Below are positions 24,202 to 32,821 of a stretch of 64,000 nt of DNA, piece after piece; the stretch's first letter is position 1, and each line of letters begins with the position of its first letter. The position numbers and the translations under genes are program-made. The stretch spans positions 165,158 through 229,157 of the forward strand of contig NZ_BAABEO010000006.1 in NCBI RefSeq assembly GCF_039540195.1, given 5' to 3'. The DNA comes from Zafaria ginkgonis (lineage in GTDB: Bacteria > Actinomycetota > Actinomycetes > Actinomycetales > Micrococcaceae). The notes under the pieces are model-generated. The model saw nothing but the letters and a program-made list of their open reading frames with translations, searched no databases and had not been told where the DNA came from.

Positions 24202-25035
24202 CTAGAAGCGGACGGCGTCCACGAACCTCTTGAGTTCCTCGTTCGTGCAGTGGTCGAAGGCCTCTGCGGGGGCCGCGTTCACCGCGATCTCCCCCTCGTG
24301 GAAGAACACGACCCGGTCCGCGGCCTTGGAGGCGAAGGCCATGTCGTGGGTGACCAGGGCCAGCGCGATGCCGTCCTCCTCCTTCAGGCGGCGGAGGACC
24401 TCGAGGACCTCGGCCGCGACCGGCGGATCGAGGGCGGAGGTGATCTCGTCGCAGAGCAGCAGCTTGGGCTTCATCATCAGTGCCCGGGCGATGGCCACGC
24501 GCTGGCGTTCGCCGCCGGAGAGCTGCGTGGAGCGGCTCAGGATGTGGTGCCTCATGCCCACCTCCTCAAGCGCGGCCTCCGCGCGGTCGCGCGCCTCCCC
24601 GGCCTTCATGCCCAGGCGCTTGCGCGGGGCGAGGATCAGGTTCTCCAGGACGTTCATGTGCGGCCAGAGCGTGTAGGTCTGGAACACCATGCCGACGTCG
24701 GACTTGACCGTGTTCCACTCCTTGGTCCGTGCTCCGTCGGCGAAGACGGTCTTCTCGCCGATGCTGATTTCGCCGTTGTCCGGGTCCGTGAGACCCGCTA
24801 TGGCCCGCAGCAGGGTGGATTTGCCGGAACCGGACTTGCCGATGATGACGGTGATGTCACCGGCCTTCATCTCGAAGTCCACGTGCTTGAGGATGGTGCG
24901 GCCGTAGAAGGACTTCTCCAGGCCGCGCGCGGAAACGAGGACCTCTCCCTTGCGGGACGCTTGCTCTGTGGTGTCGAGGGTGGGTGCGTTATCCATAGTG
25001 GGTGCCTTTTTCAGTGCCAGGTGCGCGGGGTTCAT
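24202..25035 (-). CDS. Amino-acid ABC transporter ATPase (PAAT type)
   Basis: The 277-residue ATPase has Walker A GKSGSGKST, signature LSGGERQRVA, Walker B PKLLLCDEI with TSALDP, and the ALVTHDMAFA switch. About 28 extra N-terminal residues (MNPAHLALKKAPTMDNAPTL...) precede the ABC domain; an internal ATG at codon 14 is possible. The start overlaps the permease stop (ATGA). It powers the importer encoded upstream, probably for hydroxyproline or a related amino acid. Confidence 0.93.
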   Translation of the reverse strand: MNPAHLALKKAPTMDNAPTLDTTEQASRKGEVLVSARGLEKSFYGRTILKHVDFEMKAGDITVIIGKSGSGKSTLLRAIAGLTDPDNGEISIGEKTVFADGARTKEWNTVKSDVGMVFQTYTLWPHMNVLENLILAPRKRLGMKAGEARDRAEAALEEVGMRHHILSRSTQLSGGERQRVAIARALMMKPKLLLCDEITSALDPPVAAEVLEVLRRLKEEDGIALALVTHDMAFASKAADRVVFFHEGEIAVNAAPAEAFDHCTNEELKRFVDAVRF

Positions 25036-25766
25036 GCCGTCGCCGCCTTGGAGCCGGGTAGGAGCCGCGCGAGGAAGACCTTCTTGGCTATCGGTCCGTG
25101 TCCGGCGGCGTGCTGCATGCGCCGTTCGATGTTGCTGGTGATGAGCGAGACCGGGAAGGCGATGGCGAAGTACATCAGCGCTGCCGCGGTGAAGACTTCC
25201 AGGGAACGGTAGGACTGGGCGGAGACGGTGTTGGCGACGAACATCAGGTCCGCCACGGCGATGGTGGAGACCAGCGCGGTGTCCTTGAAGAGCGAGATGT
25301 TCAGCGACAGGATGACCGGCAGCTGCTGGCGCAGGGCCTGCGGCAGGATGATGTAGCGCAGCTGCTGCAGGTGGTTCAGCTGGAGCATCCGGCCGGCCTC
25401 GACCTGTTCCACCGGGACCGACTGGAACCCGCTGCGGTACGTCTCAGCCATGAACGCCGTCAGGTTCGCCGAGAGGGCGATCAGCGCCGAGACGTACCCG
25501 GGCAGCGTGATGCCGGTCAGGGCCGGCAGTGCGTAGAAGATCCAGAAGAGCTGGACCAGCAGCGGGGTGCAGCGGAACACCTCGATGTAGGCCTGGGCGG
25601 CCCAACGGATGACCTCGATGCGCGCCATGCGGGCCATGGCCAGCGGGACGGCGAGCACCATGCTGATGACGATGGTGATGACCGCGAGCTGCAGGGTGAG
25701 GCCCAGGCCGCCCAGGAGGGCGGGAAAGGCATCGGCGACAACGCCCCAGTCGAAGTTGTAGTTCAT
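25032..25766 (-). CDS. Amino-acid ABC transporter permease
   Basis: The 244-residue protein has about five membrane helices and the His/Glu/Gln/Arg-opine-type permease motif: YIEVFRCTPLLVQLFWIFYALP, AYRSG-like ETYRSGFQSVP and the EAA loop VEAGRMLQLNHLQQLRYIILPQALR. It is the only permease in the cluster, so a homodimer is expected. It is coupled to the ATPase downstream and follows the binding protein by 18 bp. Confidence 0.93.
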   Translation of the reverse strand: MNYNFDWGVVADAFPALLGGLGLTLQLAVITIVISMVLAVPLAMARMARIEVIRWAAQAYIEVFRCTPLLVQLFWIFYALPALTGITLPGYVSALIALSANLTAFMAETYRSGFQSVPVEQVEAGRMLQLNHLQQLRYIILPQALRQQLPVILSLNISLFKDTALVSTIAVADLMFVANTVSAQSYRSLEVFTAAALMYFAIAFPVSLITSNIERRMQHAAGHGPIAKKVFLARLLPGSKAATA

Positions 25767-25784
25767 GGCAGAGCCTTTCGACGG

Positions 25785-26633
25785 CTACTTCTTGCGGAGA
25801 TCGCCGAGGTTGTCCGCCTCGACGTAGTTCGACTCGGCGTAGGCCTTGGTCAGGACGCCTTCGCTCTTGGCGCGGTCGATCGCGATGTTGACGATCTGCA
25901 GCGACCGCTGGTCGGCGCTTGCCGGGACGCCGTAGCCCGTCGAGGACTGGAAGATCGCCGGCTCGGGGACGATGATTTTCAGGCTGTCGTCGGCCAGCGC
26001 CTGGCTTTCGGCCGTGGGCAGGTCGGCAAACTCCGCTATGGCGCGGTTGGCGTTGACGGCCTGGACGGCGTTGGCATAGCTGTCCATCGGCATGATCTTG
26101 TCGGTGAACTGCTCCAGTGCCGCCGCGGGTGCGGCTCCCTGCGCCACGACGATCTGACCCCCGGCCTGGAGGACGTCGTTGGAGGTGACGTAGTCGGAGT
26201 TCGCCTTGACCACGAAGGCACCGGGGTAGCTGTAGACCGGGTCGGTGAACTGGATCGCCAGCGAGCGCTCCACCGTGTAGTCGAGGTTCGCGGCGAAGTC
26301 GTAGCGGTCCGCCTGCAGGCCGGCGACGATGTTCTTCCACTCGGCGGCGACAGGAACCAGCTTCACGCCCAGCTGGTCGGCGAGCTTCTCCAGCGGGATC
26401 AGGTTGGCCCCGCCGAGCGTTCCGTCTTCCTGCTGGACGGTCATGGGCGGGGCGATGGCGACGCCGACCCGCAGTTCCCCGCGCTCCTTGATCTTTTCGA
26501 TGAAGGCGCCGTTGCCCGCGTCGCCGGCCGCGGCCGCCGGACTGCCGCGGAACCCCGCTCCCAGGAGGCCACCGCCGATGGCGAGGACAAGGACGGCGAG
26601 GAAGGCGAGGACGATCTTACTGGTCTTGGTCAT
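25785..26633 (-). CDS. Amino-acid ABC transporter substrate-binding protein
   Basis: The 282-residue periplasmic-binding-like protein has an N-terminal hydrophobic segment (SKIVLAFLAVLVLAIGGGLLGA) that serves as signal or membrane anchor. No lipobox Cys is present, which is unusual for a Gram-positive binding protein and suggests an uncleaved anchor. The SBP_bac_3 domain follows: GELRVGVAIAPPMTVQQED, YDFAANLDYTVERSLAIQFTDPVYSYPGAFVV. The substrate is inferred to be hydroxyproline. It is the first gene of a seven-gene unit with a clear promoter/operator upstream. The start is ATG 26633; upstream in-frame starts pass through the promoter. Confidence 0.88.
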   Translation of the reverse strand: MTKTSKIVLAFLAVLVLAIGGGLLGAGFRGSPAAAAGDAGNGAFIEKIKERGELRVGVAIAPPMTVQQEDGTLGGANLIPLEKLADQLGVKLVPVAAEWKNIVAGLQADRYDFAANLDYTVERSLAIQFTDPVYSYPGAFVVKANSDYVTSNDVLQAGGQIVVAQGAAPAAALEQFTDKIMPMDSYANAVQAVNANRAIAEFADLPTAESQALADDSLKIIVPEPAIFQSSTGYGVPASADQRSLQIVNIAIDRAKSEGVLTKAYAESNYVEADNLGDLRKK

Positions 26634-26686
26634 GGTGGGCTTCTCTCGGTTCAAAGCGGCGAACCCGCAACGCCAGTGGAAGGATG

Positions 26687-26716
26687 TTGATAGCCAGATT
26701 GTCAGGCAATCTGCAA
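26687..26716 (-). promoter_or_regulatory. Promoter with GntR operator in the spacer, hydroxyproline transport/catabolic operon
   Basis: On the minus strand the -35 is TTGCAG (26716-26711), the 18-bp spacer contains ATTGCCTGACAAT (26710-26698), and the -10 is TATCAA (26692-26687). An operator in the spacer implies repression by blocking RNA polymerase. Confidence 0.65.
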
Positions 26717-26791
26717 CCAAAAAGAACTGTAGACGGTGAGGTGCGTCACGTCTAGCCCCTCCGGCGGAACGTCACTTCCGTCTCGGTGGGA

Positions 26792-27535
26792 TCAGCGGAC
26801 GTAGTCCGCCCCCGTGACGTCGATCGTGGAGCCGGTGGCGTGGCGGCATTTACCGCCGGCCAGAAAGGCGATGAGTTCGGCCACGTCCTCAGGCGGCGTC
26901 ACCTCGCCGAGGGGGAGGTGTGCGACCATGTCGCCCGCCACCTGCCCGTCGGCGAGATCCGTTGCGACCCACCCCGGGGCCACGGCGTAGGCCAGGACCC
27001 CGTCCTTGCCGCACCCGCGCGCGATGCCCTTGGTCAGGGCCAGCAGGCCGCCCTTCGCCGCCCCGTAGGCCAGGTGCTCGACGTCGTCGCCGCGATGCGC
27101 CGAACGGCTGGTGACGTTCACGATGATCCCTCCGCCTCGTTCGCGGAAGTGCTCGATGGCCAGCCGGCACAGCTCGGCCGGCGCGGCGAGGTTCAGGGCG
27201 AGGTTCGAGGCCCATCCCGCGTCCCACGCTTCCTTGTCCTCGATCGGCGAAGCGATCCAGGCGCCGGCGTTGTTGACCAGCGTGTCGATCCGCCCCTGCC
27301 AGCCCAGCGCTTCCGCCCAGATGCTGCGGAGCTGCGCCGGATCGGCGAGATCTCCGCCGACGACGGTCGCGCGGTCCCCGAGTTCGGCGGCCAACGCATG
27401 GGCCGGGGCCGCCTTCGAGCCGTAGTGGATCACCACGGCCGCGCCTTGGCCGTGCAAGGTCCTGGCGGTGACGGCGCCGATGCCGCGCGAGGCGCCGGTG
27501 ACCAGGACGACCCTTCCTTCCAGGGGAGCCTTCAT
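26792..27535 (-). CDS. SDR-family oxidoreductase
   Basis: The 247-residue classical SDR has VVLVTGASRGIGAVTARTL (nucleotide motif), LVNNAGAW, the catalytic Ser region NVTSRSAHR and YxxxK as EHLAYGAAKGGLLALTKG. It ends in the substrate loop HLPLGEVTPPEDVAELIAFLAGGKCRHATGSTIDVTGADYVR. It probably reduces or oxidises a small hydroxy/keto compound. The ATG overlaps the preceding SDR's stop by one base (TGATG), so the two are coupled and share the operator at 28381. The substrate is unknown. Confidence 0.88.
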   Translation of the reverse strand: MKAPLEGRVVLVTGASRGIGAVTARTLHGQGAAVVIHYGSKAAPAHALAAELGDRATVVGGDLADPAQLRSIWAEALGWQGRIDTLVNNAGAWIASPIEDKEAWDAGWASNLALNLAAPAELCRLAIEHFRERGGGIIVNVTSRSAHRGDDVEHLAYGAAKGGLLALTKGIARGCGKDGVLAYAVAPGWVATDLADGQVAGDMVAHLPLGEVTPPEDVAELIAFLAGGKCRHATGSTIDVTGADYVR

Positions 27536-28344
27536 CAGGACACCGCCTGGGCGCCGGTGATCTCCACGATCGATCCACACATGTAGGGAGCCTCGTCGGA
27601 GGCCAGGAAGGCGATGAGGGCCGCGACCTCGGCCGGCTCTCCAATGCGTCCGAACGGGACGAGTGCGTCCAGGTCCGCGACCGTCCTGCCGGAGCGTTGC
27701 AGGCCCGCCTCCAGCATCGGGGTGCGCACCTCTCCCGGGCAGACGGCGTTGACCCGGACGCCGTGCGGCGCGTAGTCCCGGGCGAGGTTTTCCGTGAATG
27801 ACACCACGGCCGCCTTGGAGACGTTGTAGGCGATGTGGCCCGGCGCCGGATGGAGCCCCCACTGGGAAGCGGTGTTGACGATTGCCCCGCCGCCCGCGGC
27901 GATCATGTGGGGCAGGGCCGCCCGGCACACATGGAAGAGGGCGTTGACGTTGACGGCGAAGCTCAGGTCCCAGTCCTCGGCGGTCAGGTCGAGAAGGGCG
28001 CCGCGTCGGTTGATCCCCGCGTTGTTGACCAGGACGTCGATCCGCCCCAGGTCCTCGACGACGGTGCGCACCGACGACTCGACGGCTTGTGGGGACGCCA
28101 GGTCGAACGCCAGGGCCCGGGCGGACAGCCCGGCCTCCAGCAGCTCCTCCGCCGCCTGCGTGGCAGCGGACTCGTTGGCGTCGCAGACCACGACGTGGGC
28201 ACCTTCCCGGGCCAGGCGCGAGGCCACGGCGGAGCCGATTCCTCCGCCTCCGCCCGTCACCACCGCCACCTTGCCCGCGAAGCGTCCAGGGGTCGTGAGC
28301 GGGGGTGCCGCGGATGCGTCGGGACGCGCGTTCAGCTTTTCCAT
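27535..28344 (-). CDS. SDR-family oxidoreductase
   Basis: The start is the ATG at 28344 because AAGAAGGAG lies 7 nt before it; a longer frame runs back into the operator. The 269-residue classical SDR has KVAVVTGGGGGIGSAVASRLA, VLVNNAGINRRGALLDL, NTASQWGLHP with YNVSKAAVVSF (Tyr-x3-Lys), and the GEPAEVAALIAFLASDEAPYMCGSIVEITGAQ ending. It forms a two-gene unit with the next SDR. The GntR operator 37 bp upstream places it in the hydroxyproline regulon. Its own reaction is not part of the four-step pathway. Confidence 0.88.
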   Translation of the reverse strand: MEKLNARPDASAAPPLTTPGRFAGKVAVVTGGGGGIGSAVASRLAREGAHVVVCDANESAATQAAEELLEAGLSARALAFDLASPQAVESSVRTVVEDLGRIDVLVNNAGINRRGALLDLTAEDWDLSFAVNVNALFHVCRAALPHMIAAGGGAIVNTASQWGLHPAPGHIAYNVSKAAVVSFTENLARDYAPHGVRVNAVCPGEVRTPMLEAGLQRSGRTVADLDALVPFGRIGEPAEVAALIAFLASDEAPYMCGSIVEITGAQAVS

Positions 28345-28380
28345 GGATCGACTCCTTCTTGAAGAGGGCATGATTGCTTG

Positions 28381-28393
28381 ATTGTCAGGCAAT
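28381..28393 (-). promoter_or_regulatory. GntR operator ATTGTCAGGCAAT upstream of the SDR pair
   Basis: It is identical over 13 bp to the site at 26698. A TTGAAC-like -35 on the minus strand (plus GTTCAA, 28398-28403) lies just upstream, so the operator again overlaps the promoter. Confidence 0.65.
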
Positions 28394-28470
28394 ATGCGTT
28401 CAAGCTAGAGACGTGACTTGCTTTTGGTCAAGGGATGGCCGCGGGCGGGCCCGGTACGCCTGCTTCTCTT

Positions 28471-29358
28471 CTAGCCCAGCGGGCGCAGCCCCTCCGCGGT
28501 TTCCACCACGTAGCTGACGGCTCCGGGCTCCGGCCACGCCTCCAGCCCCTCGAACGGGTCCTCGCCGATGAAGGCCTCCAGTTCCGGGGTGTCCTCGGCG
28601 ACGTCCACGGCGAGCGACGCCAGCCGGCCCCCGCTGACGCGGAGGATGACCTCCAGGGGGACGCCGGAGGGGGCGGTGAAGCGGGCCCGGACCGGGTAGG
28701 TGAAGTCGTGCGGAACGGCCAGCGGCGCGTCCGGGTCCACGGCGAACTCCAGCATCGAGTCGAACCCCTCCGGCTCGCCCCAGACTTCCTCGCGGGCCCC
28801 GGCCAGTTGGGCGCGCAGGGCCGTCTTGGCCTGCCCGCGAGGCTGCGCAAGGATCCCCTCCATCAGGGTCCGCAGGGCGGGGTCCAGCTCGGCCTGGCGC
28901 GGGCCGCCGTCGTCGTCATTGGCGCCGTCGCCCGATTCCCTGGCCGCCAGCGCGCGGTCGGCCAGGAACGTCGCCAGCCCCAGCGCCGCGGAGCCGACGG
29001 CCAGGATCACCCGGGGCTTGGGGACGCCGCGGCGCACCAGCAGGCCCTGGATCCGCGCGTCCAGCGCATCGGCGGGCCGGGCCAGCCCCAGCGCCACCCC
29101 CGCCGCGCCCGCGGCCAGGGCGCCCTTGGCCAGCGGATCCAGCAGAGGGCCGGTCTCCTCCAGATCGGTCTTGCGCAGTTCCACCAGCATCAGGGCACCG
29201 CTCAGCAGGGCAATGGCGCCGTGCAGCGCTGCACGCCGGCCGGGGGAGAGGCGGGCCGGATCGGGCAGGGACAGCGCGGCGAGCACGGCGCTGGAAGTGA
29301 CCCCGTATTCCAGGGCGCGGGGATCGGCGAAGCGGTTCAGGCGGCCGGCCAGGGACAT
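28471..29358 (-). CDS. Membrane protein of unknown function
   Basis: The ATG at 29358 with GAAAGGAACC upstream gives 295 residues. The N-terminal half (about 20-150) holds three or four hydrophobic segments rich in Ala/Leu/Gly (AALHGAIALLSGALMLVEL, GALAAGAAGVALGLA, VGSAALGLATFLADRAL). The soluble C-terminal half has an acidic linker and a beta-rich domain (EVILRVSGGRLASLAVDVAEDTPELEAFIG). No family was recognised. It lies 50 bp downstream of the antiporter gene on the same strand and may be co-transcribed. Confidence 0.75.
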   Translation of the reverse strand: MSLAGRLNRFADPRALEYGVTSSAVLAALSLPDPARLSPGRRAALHGAIALLSGALMLVELRKTDLEETGPLLDPLAKGALAAGAAGVALGLARPADALDARIQGLLVRRGVPKPRVILAVGSAALGLATFLADRALAARESGDGANDDDGGPRQAELDPALRTLMEGILAQPRGQAKTALRAQLAGAREEVWGEPEGFDSMLEFAVDPDAPLAVPHDFTYPVRARFTAPSGVPLEVILRVSGGRLASLAVDVAEDTPELEAFIGEDPFEGLEAWPEPGAVSYVVETAEGLRPLG

Positions 29359-29408
29359 GGCGGTTCCTTTCGGGGACGGTGGGCGGGGCGGACTGGTGCC
29401 CCTTTGGT

Positions 29409-30998
29409 CTAGTGTCCCCTCTGGTCGAGCGTAACGGTGCGCAGGTCCAGGCGGCGCAGCACACGGTCCACAAGTTCGGGGTCGGCGCCGGGCTGCTTGC
29501 GGGCCAGGAGCATCTCGTTGCGGGCCGCTTCGAGGGCCTCGCGCTGGACGTCGTCCATGACCTCCAGGACCTGCCGGATCCTGTGCATCTTGTCGGCGTT
29601 CTCCCCGTCCTCCTCGAAGTCGTGCTCCAGGATGGTGTGCAGGGACGACATGCGCTTGACCAGGGTGGCCCGGCGCTCCGGGGGCAGCTTGGCGGCGGCC
29701 GTGGAGCGCTTCATGGCCTCCAGCGCCACGCGTTCGGCGCGGCGGGCCAGGTCGCGTTCGCGGCGCTCCTCGGCGGCGTCGTCGCGGGGCATCTTCAGCG
29801 CCTTCATCAGGGCCGGCAGGGTCAGCCCCGGCAGCACCAGGGTCACCAGCAGGACGGCGCAGGCGGTGGCGATGATGAAGTTGCGGCCCGGGAACGGCTC
29901 CCCGGTCTCCGTCTGGAGGGGAAGCGCCAGCGCCAGGGCCAGCGTGGCCAGGCCGCGCATGCCGCACCAGGTCAGCACCAACACCTCCTTGGCCGAGCCC
30001 GGGGTGTGGGTGCGTTTCTCGGCCCCGCCGAAGCGGTAGATCCCGTACATCCACAGGAAACGGACCAGCACCACGGCGGCGCAGATGACCGCGATGGCGG
30101 GGACGAAGGTGAGGATGTTGGGGCCCTCGTCCTCGATCACGTAGCGCATCTCGATGCCCACCAGTCCGAACGCGACGCCGGTGGTCAGCAGCTCGACGAC
30201 GTCCCAGAACGCGGCGCGGGTCAGGCGCTCCTCGGAGTCCTGCGGGCGGGCGCGGCGGCCCAGTTCCAGGGCGGTCACCACCACCGCCACGACGCCGGAG
30301 AAGTGCACCTCCTCGGCCAGGAGGTAGACGGCATAGGGAGCCACCAGGGTGGCGGCCGAACGCGCGACCAGGTTGGGCACGAAGCGGTTGAGCGCGCCGA
30401 TCAGCCAGGCCATGGCCAGGCCCAGGACCACGGCCCCGGCGGCGCCGAGCAGGAACTGCGGGACGACCTCCCAGCCGACCTCCCCGCCGCTGATGGCCGC
30501 GGCGACGGCGGCCTGGAAGATGACGATCGCGGTGGCGTCGTTGAACAGGCCCTCGGTCTGCAGGACGGTGACCAGGCGGCGGCGCATGTTGACCTTGCCG
30601 GCGACGGCCTCCACGGCGACCGGGTCCGGGGGCGCGGCGATGGCGCCGAGCGCGATCGCCGCGGGGAGCCCGATGCCCGGCACCAGCAGCCAGGTCAGCC
30701 CGGCCACGACGGCGATGGTGACCACGACCAGCAGGACGGCCAGCAGCACCAGCGAGCGCCAGCGCAGGCGGAACACCGACCACGAGCTGCGTTGGGCGGC
30801 GGCGAACAGCAGCGGCGGCAGGAACAGGGGCAGGATCAGTTCCGCGTCGATGTGGACCTCGGGCAGGAAGGGGAGGAACCCCACCAGTGCGGAGAAGATG
30901 AGCATCAGCACCGGGTAGGGCAGCCTGATCCGCTCGCCCAGCCCGACCACGAGAACCGTGCCGAACAGCAGGCCAACCAGCAGGATCAGAAATTCCAT
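29409..30998 (-). CDS. Na+/H+ antiporter, CPA1/NhaP type
   Basis: The 529-residue protein has about 12 membrane helices in the first 400 residues. Typical CPA1 features are ALGAIAAPPDPVAVEAVAGK, FNDATAIVIFQ and a late GMRGLATLALALALP segment. The C-terminal ~130 residues form a charged, helical cytosolic tail (DAAEERRERDLARRAERVALEAMKRS). It exchanges cytosolic Na+ for H+, supporting salt and alkali tolerance. The tail may be regulatory. Confidence 0.92.
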   Translation of the reverse strand: MEFLILLVGLLFGTVLVVGLGERIRLPYPVLMLIFSALVGFLPFLPEVHIDAELILPLFLPPLLFAAAQRSSWSVFRLRWRSLVLLAVLLVVVTIAVVAGLTWLLVPGIGLPAAIALGAIAAPPDPVAVEAVAGKVNMRRRLVTVLQTEGLFNDATAIVIFQAAVAAAISGGEVGWEVVPQFLLGAAGAVVLGLAMAWLIGALNRFVPNLVARSAATLVAPYAVYLLAEEVHFSGVVAVVVTALELGRRARPQDSEERLTRAAFWDVVELLTTGVAFGLVGIEMRYVIEDEGPNILTFVPAIAVICAAVVLVRFLWMYGIYRFGGAEKRTHTPGSAKEVLVLTWCGMRGLATLALALALPLQTETGEPFPGRNFIIATACAVLLVTLVLPGLTLPALMKALKMPRDDAAEERRERDLARRAERVALEAMKRSTAAAKLPPERRATLVKRMSSLHTILEHDFEEDGENADKMHRIRQVLEVMDDVQREALEAARNEMLLARKQPGADPELVDRVLRRLDLRTVTLDQRGH

Positions 30999-31091
30999 GG
31001 AGCGTTCCCCCTTTTCCTCCCCATCCTTTCATGACATGCTGCCCGGCCGCTGTGGCATGACACTTAGCGAAAGAAGCGCGGCAAAGGGAAA

Positions 31092-31126
31092 GGGGGTGGG
31101 CCCGCGCAGTGCGCGGGCCCACCCCC
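31092..31126. terminator. Perfect 16-bp hairpin downstream of the citrate transporter
   Basis: GGGGGTGGGCCCGCGC (31092-31107), a 3-nt loop and its exact complement (31111-31126). It lies 20 bp past the citM stop on the minus strand. Confidence 0.75.
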
Positions 31127-31145
31127 TTCTCCGGGTCGCTCGGGG

Positions 31146-32621
31146 CTAGCCGATGCCGATGGCTCCCACCACGACGCCGACGGCCAGCATGGCCAGGGAG
31201 ACGACCAAGGCCCGCCACAGCACCTTCTTGTGGTGGTCGCCCAGGTCCACGCGGGACAGGGAGACCAGCAGCAGGATGGCCGGAACCAGCGGCGACTGCA
31301 TGTGCACCGGCTGGCCGGTGATGGAGGCGCGGGCCATTTCGACGGCGGGGATGCCGTAGTGCGCGCCGGTCTCGGTCAGCACGGGCAGGATGCCGAAGTA
31401 GAAGGCGTCGTTGCTCATGAAGAACGTGGCCGGGATGCTGATCAGGCCGGTGATGACGGCCATGAACGGGCCCATCGAGGAGGGGATGACGGAGACCAGC
31501 CAGGCGGACATCGCATCGACCATGCCGGTGCCGGAGAGGACGCCGGTCAGGACCGCGGCGGCCATGACCATCGAGACGACGGCGATGATCTCCGAGGCGT
31601 GGGCGGTGACCATCTTGGCCTGGTCGCCGATCTTCGGGAAGTTCACGACCAGCGCGATGGCCGAGCCGACCATGAACAGGTACGGCAGCGGCACGACGTC
31701 CAGGACCAGGGTCACCATGATGCCCACGGTGAGGGCCAGGTTGAACCAGAACAGCTTGGGGCGCAGGGTCGAGCGGTTCGGGTCCAGCGCGCTGTCGGCC
31801 AGGGACGGGGCTTCCTCGACGTCGGTGCGCAGTTCCTCGAGGACCGCGACCTGGCGGGCGCGGTCGCCGATGCTGCCCGCCGGGGCGGGGGTGACCGGGG
31901 CGCCGCCGCGGGGGCCGGAGCCCTTGCGTCCGGCGGAGGTGCCGCCGCCGGTGAGGCCGTCGACCGCGGCAACGTCGCCGCCCGGGCTCCAGCGGAAGGG
32001 GTCCTCGCGGAGCAGGCGGCGGCGTTCGCTCACGCCGAGGGACCAGGCGAAGGCCAGGCACAGGGCGATGCCCACGGCCAGGGAGGGAAGCATCGGCAGG
32101 AACACGTCGGAGGCGTCCAGGTTCAGGGCGGCGGCGGCGCGGGCCGTCGGGCCGCCCCACGGGACGATGTTCAGGGTGCCGTTGGTCAGGCCGGCGACGC
32201 AGGTCAGGACGACGGGGCTGAGGCCCAGGCGCTGGTAGACCGGCAGCAGCGCGGCGGTGACGACGATGAAGGTGGTGGAGCCGTCGCCGTCCAGGGAGAT
32301 CAGGGCGGTGAGGATCGCGGTGCCGATGACGACCTTTGCCGGGTCGTTGCCCACCAGCTTCAGGATGCCGGCGACCAGCTTGTCGAACAGGCCCACGTCG
32401 ATCATCAGGCCGAAGTAGATGATCGCGAACATGAGCAGGGCCGCCGTGGAGGACATGGACTTCACGGACTCCATCACCATGTCGCCGATCCCCAGGCCGG
32501 CTCCGGCGAAGAGGCCGAAGATGGTGGGGACGATGATCAGGGCAAGCAGCGGGGTAAGCCGTTTGGTCATGATGAGCGCCATGAACGTGGCGATCATCGC
32601 GAACCCGAGTATGACAAGCAT
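31146..32621 (-). CDS. CitMHS-family citrate:proton (metal-citrate) symporter
   Basis: The 491-residue protein has about 12 hydrophobic helices. CitMHS features are MLVILGFAMIATFMALIMTKRLTPL at the N-terminus, AALLMFAIIYFGLMIDVGLFD, LDGDGSTTFIV, WGGPTARAAAAL and a late FMSNDAFYFGILPVL. A soluble Pro/Gly-rich loop lies near the middle (about 210-275). It imports citrate complexed with divalent metal. AGGAG precedes the ATG. A CitAB-type two-component system starts 200 bp away on the other strand and is the likely controller. Confidence 0.93.
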   Translation of the reverse strand: MLVILGFAMIATFMALIMTKRLTPLLALIIVPTIFGLFAGAGLGIGDMVMESVKSMSSTAALLMFAIIYFGLMIDVGLFDKLVAGILKLVGNDPAKVVIGTAILTALISLDGDGSTTFIVVTAALLPVYQRLGLSPVVLTCVAGLTNGTLNIVPWGGPTARAAAALNLDASDVFLPMLPSLAVGIALCLAFAWSLGVSERRRLLREDPFRWSPGGDVAAVDGLTGGGTSAGRKGSGPRGGAPVTPAPAGSIGDRARQVAVLEELRTDVEEAPSLADSALDPNRSTLRPKLFWFNLALTVGIMVTLVLDVVPLPYLFMVGSAIALVVNFPKIGDQAKMVTAHASEIIAVVSMVMAAAVLTGVLSGTGMVDAMSAWLVSVIPSSMGPFMAVITGLISIPATFFMSNDAFYFGILPVLTETGAHYGIPAVEMARASITGQPVHMQSPLVPAILLLVSLSRVDLGDHHKKVLWRALVVSLAMLAVGVVVGAIGIG

Positions 32622-32689
32622 GGTTTCTCCTCAACGGTGAGGCGGGGCGGGAGCGTCCCTTGGAGATGTGGGTAAGCGGGGTGATCGGC

Positions 32690-32790
32690 ACCGCTTTATA
32701 AAGACGGTACGGTGACGGGGGACACAGAACCCGGTTGTGATCGCTTCGCCGCAAACTACCCGTTGCACGCATTGTGCGCATTGTGCTCGC
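32690..32790. promoter_or_regulatory. Divergent citrate-locus control region
   Basis: It contains an AT patch CTTTATAAAG (32693-32702), a good -10 candidate for citM on the minus strand, and a doubled GCATTGTGC (32769-32777, 32778-32786) close to the histidine-kinase start. The doubled motif may be a binding site for the response regulator. Confidence 0.35.
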
Positions 32791-32809
32791 CAGCGGTCCG
32801 GGCGGGGTC

Positions 32810-32815
32810 TAGGCT
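32810..32815 (+). promoter_or_regulatory. TAGGCT -10 element of the leaderless sensor-kinase gene
   Basis: TAGGCT is followed by GGAGGG and the ATG at 32822; the same six bases could serve as a ribosome site if a longer transcript exists. Confidence 0.5.
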
Positions 32816-32821
32816 GGAGGG

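Noticed and set aside
28471..32781. A 1436-codon minus-strand open frame spanning three genes
   Set aside because: Only its last part (28471-29358) matches a sensible protein with a ribosome site; the rest is out of frame with the antiporter and citrate transporter, which are clear families.
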